Assembly (NCBI RefSeq): GCF_016424485.1
Contig: NZ_JAELUP010000013.1
Span: 1-64,000 of the forward strand
Reading direction: 5' to 3'
DNA length: 64,000 nucleotides
DNA from: Paenibacillus roseus
GTDB taxonomy: Bacteria > Bacillota > Bacilli > Paenibacillales > Paenibacillaceae
A program made the position numbers and the translations under genes. Every line of letters starts with the position of its first letter. Position 1 is the stretch's first letter. The notes under the pieces were generated by a model. It saw nothing but the letters and a program-made list of their open reading frames with translations. It was not told the DNA's origin and did no database searches. Shown here one piece after another: positions 57,352 through 64,000 of this stretch.

Positions 57352-60300
57352 TTAACTAAAATTCAATTTTTGCAGCATTCTTTCCAGCGTGACAGCCGAT
57401 TCGGCACGGGTAGCCTTGTTCTGCGGCGCCAGTACCGATCCGCTCGCCCCGTTCAGAATACCCAGCTCAATCGCATGGACAACCGCTTCCCGAGCATAAC
57501 CGCTGACTGCCTCACCGTCATTGAATGAGTTCAGAACAGCCGCATTCACTTCTTCTTCAAACGGATACCCCGCTGAGTGCAGCGCTCGGGAGATCATCAC
57601 CACCATCTGCTCTCTCGTAATGCGATCATTCGGTTTGAACAGACCATTCTCAAATCCCTGAATAATACCGGCTGCTGAGGCCGCTCCGACAGCCCCGGAA
57701 TACCAGGCTGAAGCCGGGACGTCCTTGTAGCTGTCTGCTTGCACAGGCGTAAGCCCTACAGCCCGAACCAGAAGCGCGGCAAACTCTGCTCTAGTAATAG
57801 AGGCATTAGGCTTGAACCCATCCTTGCTGCCATTTACGAGCAGCTTGGACGCAAGAAAGTGAATCGTCTCTTCAGCCCAATGCCCCTTCATGTCCGGGAA
57901 GGTTCTGTCAGCCTGTACAAGGGTATATATGCCGTTGCCTGTACGATAAATAACGGCGACGGTTTTCCCATCCTCGTGGCGGAATGAAGCAGGCACATAG
58001 ACAAGCTCGCCTGTCGCCCGGTCGTATCTCGCCGCTGAGAGAGACTTCACATCGATTGTCCGATACAAAGTCATTGTAATCGGCGCATACGGGCTGCCAA
58101 AGACGGGGATTGGCAGTTTCTGCTCGCCATTCTGGATCAGAATCTGGCTGTCTGCGCCCTCATGCAACAGCTCGATATTCTCTGCACGCGCTTTGTCTTC
58201 CAGCGCTGATTGATCCGCATCGGCAAGCTTTGCTATGCGTATTGCAAGTTCCGCACTGCGCTCCCCTCCTGCTGCCAGTATCTGCTGAAGCTGTTCGCTA
58301 CGCAACCCTGCCAGCGGCAGCTCATAGTGAGATGACCCGTACCGGATATTCAGGACGGCTCCAGACGATTTGGCCAGTACTGCCGACACGGCTTCTGCGG
58401 ACAGCAACACCACGCCAACATCCGCCCCTTCACGGAAATCCAGATCAAGTTGCACGCCCCGAGCCTGCTGCTCTGCCGTGAGCGAGCCCAGTGCTTTCAC
58501 GAGCTTCTCACTGTCCACCTTCACGGTAGCAATAGATTGGCCAGCTTCATTGGCGCTGCGTACAGGTTCAGCTGTTTCAAGCACAATTCTGGAAGGCGAG
58601 GCAGGATTCTCTGAGTTTTTCTCTTCCGGCCCCTCCTGAACCGGCTGACTTGGAGCAGACGGATAATAAGGCGTCGAACCGTTGGATTGATTCCTGGCCT
58701 GATGAATCCAGGCTTCGATAAGACTGTTCCACCCGTTGATTTCATTGCCTTGTCCGATGTACTTGATGTATTTGGCTTTGACCCGATTGAACTTAAAGGT
58801 GTCATAATGGTTCGGTTCCTGCTTTCGGCTTGCCGCATCAGTGAGAACCTTCTGGAAGCTCTCGCCGTCTGTGGACACCTCCAGATCAAAATAGTTGGAA
58901 CGCAAATGGCCGTTGAAGAACAGGAAGCTCACCTGGTCAATCCACTGCTCCTTATCCAGCTCCAGTAATAAATACTGCCCTTTGCCCTCCGCCGACCATC
59001 TGGAATCAGGGTCCCTGTCTATCGCATTGACAGGCAGGTTGCCATCATCCGCACTCGCGGTCACCTTGATGATTGAAGCAAAAGGCCCTTGCGGTTCTTC
59101 CATTGCTTCCTTGACCTCAATTGCTTCGGTTCTGGTAACCGTTAAGCCATTATAGGTACTCTCTGCCGTAACTTTGGCAAATCCCGGCTGCTTGGCCTTG
59201 AATACATTCCTATCAATGCTCCCTAGTTCTTCGTTGTCGACAGAGTAGCTTACCGGAATGTTAGCCCTTTCCGCGTCTATGATTTCCCCGCTATACAGGG
59301 TTATGAATGCCTTAAGCTTGCCGCTGTGTCCCACGCTGATGGCATTGCCCGCTGCACGCCACCCGGGAACCGATTTATCCGGTGCAAAGCTGATGCTCTT
59401 CGGCGCTTCCGGAGCACCGGCGACCTTAAAGACGACATCATAAGTCTTGCTTGTCCCGCCTTTCGTCACCGTAATCCTGCCTGTATCGGTTGTAGTCTTC
59501 GGTTGTTCGATCTCAATCTGCGCATCCGACGAGAAAGGCGCTGCCCCAATGACGGGAATTTGCTCCGTGCCGTAAGGGAGCGTGTGCGTGTAGATTGTTT
59601 TAAGAAATTGCATGCCGTTCACGGCTTCTCCATTGACCAGCAACGATTGAAGCCCAAGCTCCAGCTCTGCCGTTCTTCTGGCGAATTGATCCACATACAG
59701 GCTTTGCGGGTTAAGCCTTTCCCCCTCGCCGATGCCTTCGGCCATGTCGAACGGACTTGTATCCGCTTCAGGGATGGAGCCTGCAATATCGACCTTGACG
59801 CCGGTAGCGGCCCCTTGGGTCCCGATAATATAACCGTTGCCGAACTGCTCGGATTCAATAATAATGCCGTTCTTGCTGCTATGTGCGGCAATACCGGTCG
59901 TATTCCAGAAGACGCTCTCCGTGCTTACGACACCGTGACGGTTCGTAGGCGATGACCCGTAGTCGCGGGTGATGGCAGAGATGGTGTCTCCGTTCAATGT
60001 CATGTTGTCGATCAGATTAGCCATGCTCAGATACATATGGAAGTCGGTCAGCAAGGAAGAATGCTCGGAGTGAACGTTGTAAAGCACATTGCCGTTAGCG
60101 GAGAAATTTGCGTAGGTAAAGTTATGTCTGGCTCCAACCGCTTTGCTGTTGGCAATCAGATTGTCATTGCCGATGAACTGATATAGATATCCATTCCCGT
60201 TCGCTCCGCGATATTGCGGGTACTCCAGGGTGACGTTGTCAATGGTTACGTTCTTCGTGCGGTCGAGGATAATGCCCTTGGAGGATAAATGGTAAGTTAA

Positions 60301-61329
60301 GTTGCCTTCAGGCTTGTACGAGCTAACGTTGCGCACCCAGCTATTGACTACCGCAACCATATTAATCGCTTTGGCGTTGTCAACCTCATAGCCTGCGGTA
60401 CCGATAACCCGGAAGTCATCTTCACCAATGCCGTCCTTTGAATTCTGGATAGTCGCAATCGAGAAATCCTCGAGACCCACTTCGGAGATCGGCGGCTCAG
60501 TTTTGGTAATCGTAATGTTGTCGCGCAGTTTGATCGGGTAACGGGTTGGAATATCAACCGTCAACGTGCTGTTTGCCTCATCTACGCCGACAATTTGCCT
60601 GTAGAATAATGGCTCAGCCCGGCCAAGACGAGACGACCATTTATTGTGCATTCCCAGTTCGCTCAAGAATTCACGCGTAGTTTCAAATGTAATTGCCACA
60701 TAATCGCCCGGAGCAAATCCTTCTGTGCGATCAACCGGCAGCAGAACGGAAGGCTCCGTCACGGACTTGCTCAGTTTGGTGGCAGTTCCGGTTCTCTTCC
60801 AATCGCCGCTACTGATACGAATAATATCCTTGAATCTCATGACTTCTGTAGCGTTATAGATAAAGGTTTCGCCTGCTCCGGCGCCTTTGAGCACCACATT
60901 GCTGGCTGAAATAAACAGTGATTGATCCTTCCCTTCAGGCGGATTGACCTGATATGTCCCTGCCGGCAGATAGACAACCCCGCCCCCTTGAGCGGCAGCA
61001 TCATTAATGGCGGTCTGAATAGCCTCAGTTGCATCTGACTGGCCGGTTGCATCCGCAAAATACGGCGCTTCTGTCACATCGATTCCGCTTGAAGCGTCTA
61101 TCTCCGGAATTTCAGTCTCGCCGCGATGGTAACCGGCATAGGAGAAATCGTGCAGGAATCGACCCTTGTCATCGGTGAAGCCGGGATACCAGTTCTCCGG
61201 GTACAGACGGCTTCTCCCATCCTCGCCAAGCCTCATATCACCATCAGCTTTCACCGGGGCGGCCCCAGGCAGGAAGGGACTCGCCACCAGACACAAAGAC
61301 ATTACCAAACCTAAAACCTTTCTTCTCAT
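57352..61329 (-). CDS. SLH-anchored beta-helix exoprotein with discoidin domain
   Basis: A 1325-residue secreted protein. Signal peptide about 1-28. A pectate-lyase-3-like right-handed beta-helix (about 85-560) begins at the family motif GQSDATEAIQTAINDAAAQG. A Big-type domain (about 660-745) and an F5/8 type C (discoidin) carbohydrate-binding domain (about 748-876, NAIDRDPDSRWSAEGKGQYL) follow, then a linker of about 250 residues, and three SLH motifs at the C-terminus (about 1143-1325) that bind pyruvylated wall polymer. Probably a polysaccharide lyase or hydrolase held on the cell surface. Substrate cannot be told. Confidence 0.85.
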   Translation of the reverse strand: MRRKVLGLVMSLCLVASPFLPGAAPVKADGDMRLGEDGRSRLYPENWYPGFTDDKGRFLHDFSYAGYHRGETEIPEIDASSGIDVTEAPYFADATGQSDATEAIQTAINDAAAQGGGVVYLPAGTYQVNPPEGKDQSLFISASNVVLKGAGAGETFIYNATEVMRFKDIIRISSGDWKRTGTATKLSKSVTEPSVLLPVDRTEGFAPGDYVAITFETTREFLSELGMHNKWSSRLGRAEPLFYRQIVGVDEANSTLTVDIPTRYPIKLRDNITITKTEPPISEVGLEDFSIATIQNSKDGIGEDDFRVIGTAGYEVDNAKAINMVAVVNSWVRNVSSYKPEGNLTYHLSSKGIILDRTKNVTIDNVTLEYPQYRGANGNGYLYQFIGNDNLIANSKAVGARHNFTYANFSANGNVLYNVHSEHSSLLTDFHMYLSMANLIDNMTLNGDTISAITRDYGSSPTNRHGVVSTESVFWNTTGIAAHSSKNGIIIESEQFGNGYIIGTQGAATGVKVDIAGSIPEADTSPFDMAEGIGEGERLNPQSLYVDQFARRTAELELGLQSLLVNGEAVNGMQFLKTIYTHTLPYGTEQIPVIGAAPFSSDAQIEIEQPKTTTDTGRITVTKGGTSKTYDVVFKVAGAPEAPKSISFAPDKSVPGWRAAGNAISVGHSGKLKAFITLYSGEIIDAERANIPVSYSVDNEELGSIDRNVFKAKQPGFAKVTAESTYNGLTVTRTEAIEVKEAMEEPQGPFASIIKVTASADDGNLPVNAIDRDPDSRWSAEGKGQYLLLELDKEQWIDQVSFLFFNGHLRSNYFDLEVSTDGESFQKVLTDAASRKQEPNHYDTFKFNRVKAKYIKYIGQGNEINGWNSLIEAWIHQARNQSNGSTPYYPSAPSQPVQEGPEEKNSENPASPSRIVLETAEPVRSANEAGQSIATVKVDSEKLVKALGSLTAEQQARGVQLDLDFREGADVGVVLLSAEAVSAVLAKSSGAVLNIRYGSSHYELPLAGLRSEQLQQILAAGGERSAELAIRIAKLADADQSALEDKARAENIELLHEGADSQILIQNGEQKLPIPVFGSPYAPITMTLYRTIDVKSLSAARYDRATGELVYVPASFRHEDGKTVAVIYRTGNGIYTLVQADRTFPDMKGHWAEETIHFLASKLLVNGSKDGFKPNASITRAEFAALLVRAVGLTPVQADSYKDVPASAWYSGAVGAASAAGIIQGFENGLFKPNDRITREQMVVMISRALHSAGYPFEEEVNAAVLNSFNDGEAVSGYAREAVVHAIELGILNGASGSVLAPQNKATRAESAVTLERMLQKLNFS

Positions 61330-61546
61330 GCTTAAGTTATCCTCCTCTTCATTGAACAGCTTTGATGATAACGATTACATTTCAGTGCGCTTGACTCACC
61401 TCCTTCGCATAATTTATGACAGACAGGCCCGGCACAATCGTCATGGAGCCGAATGTATGGCGCACACGCTGGGATCATGACGGACCGAATGCTATCGTAA
61501 ATACACTTGATTCACGATGTCAGGCAGCCGGGGAAAAACCCTCGGG

Positions 61547-63205
61547 CTACTCAGCCAAAGACTGCATGTAACGATCATAAGCCTGCTTCTGAATCTGGAT
61601 GGCACGGTCTATCTTGAGTGCCCGAAGCTGTTCCAGATAACCTTCAAAAGCTTCAAGCGGTTCAATACCCAGAATAATTCTCAATGACATCTCATCCACC
61701 ATAGTCGTGACATCCTGCATAATAGCAGCAAATTCAGCGCTCTCCTCCTCCGTCTTTGGAGCCGAAGGCAAGAGGTGGTCAGCTGCCCCGGTATTCGACC
61801 ATAGCTTTACCGCTTCCTTCTGTTCAGGAAGGGCATAATATTGCTCCATGTAGCGGACATCCTGAACGAACGGGCCGAAATAACTGGCCCGGGTATACAT
61901 CGCAAGCGCCTGGGATGGGGCCAGCTTGTCCGGGTTGCGCAGGATCAGGTCGGTATAAGACGGATAGCCGTCTTTCATCTCGTAGCTGACCCCCTCCACG
62001 CCGAAATTGAACAGCATATGGCCCTCAGGACCATAGCCGTAATCCAGCATGCGAACGGCTTGCTCTACATTCTGGCTCCGACTGGAGATTGCAACTCCTC
62101 CACTTGAGCCGACAGCCGGGGCCAACTGCCCGAACTTGGGACGATCCCCTTTGTTCAGTACCGGATAAGGAGCCGGAACGAGCGCCCCCTTCGGGTCTTT
62201 ATTCTTAATAAGCGGCAGCCAGGTTCCGATACCCGCCCCGGAATTCCACAGGCTTGCGCCGCTGCGTCCGGTGATCATGCTCATATCCAAGGTAACGGTA
62301 TCGACAGTGGCAATATTCTTGTCAATTAATCTTTCCGCATACCAGTCGCGGAACAACGCAAGGAAGGATTTATAACCGGGTTCTATTGGACCGTACAAAA
62401 CTTCACCATCCTCCAGATAGAATCCCTTGCGGACGCCATATGCTCCGATGAAACCTCCGCTCTCAATTCCAAATAAAGGAGACGGAACCCCTAGAAAAAC
62501 CAGTGGCGCCACTACATGCTTTTTTTCCTTGAAAGCCTTCAGAACCGTATACCACTCTTCAATCGTCTCCGGCACTTCCAAACCAAGCTCATCCAACCAA
62601 TCCTTGCGGAGAATCGGTCCTTGATATGTCCGGAGCCGGTCATTCGCTTGAATAAACGGAAACATATAATAGCTGCCGTCCGCTGTGCGCACCTGTCGGT
62701 CAATATCAGGGTGCTTGGCAAGGTACGCCTTCAAGTTTGGAGCGTACTGGTCAATGGCTTCGTTCAACCTAAGAATATGGCCTTCCTTAATCGCTTTTTC
62801 CGGCCCGCCCGGAAAGTTAATCCACTCATATTCCAGCATATCCGGCAGCTCTCCTGAGGCGAGCAGCACATTGAGCGCTTCTCTGGCCTGATTGGCCGGC
62901 GGCTGGATGAATTTCAGGCTGACCCCAGTCCGCTTCTGCCATTCCTGGAAGAAGGGAACCCCTTGAAACGTCGGCTTGATGCGGGCGGCATTGCCGTTAA
63001 GCTCCGCCCAGTATGTCAGGACTGGCTGACTCTCCTCCGTCGATATAGCGCTTTCATTCTGAGCGATCTTGTTGTTCTCCTGCTCTGCCGATCGATTGTC
63101 GCCAAACTGGTTGGACAGCAGTCCTCGGCTGTCACAGGCTCCAAGCAGTGAAACTCCCAGTAGCAGGGCAAGGATAAGGCGCGACATATTTCGCAGTCTC
63201 CTCAT
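61547..63205 (-). CDS. Extracellular solute-binding lipoprotein (sugar ABC type)
   Basis: A 552-residue protein with signal peptide ending LLGACDS and lipobox Cys about residue 23, then a Glu/Asn/Gln linker and an SBP_bac_1-like fold (LKFIQPPANQAREALNVLLA, MLEYEWINFPGGPEKAIKEG). Such long binding proteins serve oligosaccharide importers in Paenibacillus. ATG 63205 follows GGGGAGGGG. No permease gene is in the window; it lies between an AraC regulator and the SLH enzyme, likely one utilisation locus. Confidence 0.85.
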   Translation of the reverse strand: MRRLRNMSRLILALLLGVSLLGACDSRGLLSNQFGDNRSAEQENNKIAQNESAISTEESQPVLTYWAELNGNAARIKPTFQGVPFFQEWQKRTGVSLKFIQPPANQAREALNVLLASGELPDMLEYEWINFPGGPEKAIKEGHILRLNEAIDQYAPNLKAYLAKHPDIDRQVRTADGSYYMFPFIQANDRLRTYQGPILRKDWLDELGLEVPETIEEWYTVLKAFKEKKHVVAPLVFLGVPSPLFGIESGGFIGAYGVRKGFYLEDGEVLYGPIEPGYKSFLALFRDWYAERLIDKNIATVDTVTLDMSMITGRSGASLWNSGAGIGTWLPLIKNKDPKGALVPAPYPVLNKGDRPKFGQLAPAVGSSGGVAISSRSQNVEQAVRMLDYGYGPEGHMLFNFGVEGVSYEMKDGYPSYTDLILRNPDKLAPSQALAMYTRASYFGPFVQDVRYMEQYYALPEQKEAVKLWSNTGAADHLLPSAPKTEEESAEFAAIMQDVTTMVDEMSLRIILGIEPLEAFEGYLEQLRALKIDRAIQIQKQAYDRYMQSLAE

Positions 63206-63236
63206 TCTCGATCCCCTCCCCTTTCCCGTGAGCCGG

Positions 63237-64000
63237 TTAGTATAGTTCCTTGTATTTCCCCGGCGTAATGCCTTCATATTTTTTAAACACCCGAATGAAG
63301 GTCGCCGCATCATTATAGCCAACCAGACGAGAAATTTCGGTAATTGATTCCCGCTTCCCCCTCATTATCGGCTTAGCCTGCTCAATTCGGTATTTGTGTA
63401 TATAATCCAGTATTCCCTCGCCGGTCTGACTCTTGAACAACTTGGAGAGGTAGCTGCCCTTCAGCTCAAAATGCTCGCCAATTGCATTTACATTTAAATT
63501 AATATCCTGAAAATTCTCTTCAATATGCCGGGCCACATTGTTCGTCAGGTCCCGTAAGGAGCCTTCCCGTTCCCTGGAGACGTTGTAGGCCCGCTTGGCC
63601 GCTGCGCAGTCGCATACCTCCTGCAGCAGCAAGTGAAGCTCCTCCTGCATCTCCTGCAGAGTATCATAGGCCATCATTTTATCCATCCATAGCGGATTCT
63701 CCAGCAGACTGCCATCTCCGTCCCCAAGCTCATGAATCGCCTTCATCATCGTTCCTGCCAGATTAAAAATCAGGCAGCGGGCGAGCGTCAGCGACATGAC
63801 CGGCTGGCTGAAATTGCGTGTTGTAATTTCGTTCATGAACGCCGATGCCTGCTCGAAGTCCCCTGTCTTGATAAAATTGATCAACTGCTGCTCGGTCTGC
63901 AGCGGGTAGTAATAACCATGCTGGGACTGCTCCGCCGGGTACCGTCGAATTTCCTGGTAGGCAATAATGCCCCTCTTGCCAAGCACCATCTTGTATTCCA
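63237..64000 (-). CDS. AraC-family regulator, 3' part only (cut by the window edge)
   Basis: The C-terminal 250 or so residues of a larger protein; the frame stays open to base 64000. The end carries the double helix-turn-helix of AraC regulators (NAIGEHFELKGSYLSKLFKS; then SITEISRLVGYNDAATFIRVF). Upstream residues are alpha-helical, as in the large membrane-bound Paenibacillus regulators that sit beside sugar uptake genes. It lies 31 bases upstream of the solute-binding lipoprotein on the same strand and probably controls it. Confidence 0.85.
   Translation of the reverse strand, partial: EYKMVLGKRGIIAYQEIRRYPAEQSQHGYYYPLQTEQQLINFIKTGDFEQASAFMNEITTRNFSQPVMSLTLARCLIFNLAGTMMKAIHELGDGDGSLLENPLWMDKMMAYDTLQEMQEELHLLLQEVCDCAAAKRAYNVSREREGSLRDLTNNVARHIEENFQDINLNVNAIGEHFELKGSYLSKLFKSQTGEGILDYIHKYRIEQAKPIMRGKRESITEISRLVGYNDAATFIRVFKKYEGITPGKYKELY

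Overview
The window looks like a chromosome segment from a Gram-positive, endospore-forming Paenibacillus-like bacterium (Bacillales). Reasons: Bacillus-type gene order (bofA, yaaL, recR, yaaK, dnaX and a large SRP RNA next to an rRNA operon; rpoE, pyrG, spo0F, fba, murA, rho and rpmE), Spo0F and BofA, meso-diaminopimelate dehydrogenase, an SLH-anchored exoprotein, several 'stalk'-domain (copper amine oxidase N-terminal-like) exported proteins, and many AraC regulators. G+C is near half by eye.

Layout. 1-220: leader and tandem promoters of an rRNA operon that runs off the left edge. 265-5412: bofA, yaaL, recR, yaaK, dnaX and a PAS histidine kinase, all leftward. 5692-5963: SRP RNA. 6034-15561: a leftward housekeeping and sporulation block (lipoprotein, rpmE, radical SAM protein, rho, murA, fba, spo0F, pyrG, rpoE). 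16011-17150: a cytoplasmic subtilase. 17239-22189: argS, a YwiB-like protein, an AraC gene on the opposite strand, an arginine-type T-box, speB and a decayed speE. 22430-24553: the divergent pbpG with a forespore-type promoter. 24625-29578: M50 peptidase, SDR, MATE exporter with a divergent AraC regulator, and ywhD. 29825-35072: M1 peptidase, a membrane protein, a c-di-AMP riboswitch with an NlpC/P60 hydrolase, and photolyase. 35201-36226: a small A+T-rich island. 36227-46004: ECF sigma and anti-sigma pair, a c-di-GMP riboswitch with a chemoreceptor, a frameshifted stalk-hydrolase gene, HNH protein, VanZ-RDD protein and more stalk proteins. 46182-49036: a TrpXYZ-type ABC transporter. 49224-52275: peptide-type binding lipoprotein plus a flavin monooxygenase. 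52610-57245: ddh, gdhA, exoA and an acetyltransferase. 57352-64000: a carbohydrate locus (SLH beta-helix protein, solute-binding lipoprotein, AraC regulator cut by the edge).

The main observations are as follows. (a) A dispersed intergenic repeat of about 50-65 bp has at least seven copies, all in the same orientation and mostly just beyond Rho-independent terminators. (b) speE carries three independent lesions beside an intact speB. (c) The arginine T-box is separated from argS by an AraC gene on the opposite strand, so antitermination would produce RNA antisense to that gene. (d) A c-di-AMP and a c-di-GMP riboswitch lie within about 6 kb of each other. (e) An unassigned three-hairpin RNA candidate lies upstream of rpoE. 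No wholly new defence or mobile system was recognised, and no CRISPR array, insertion sequence or tRNA was seen.
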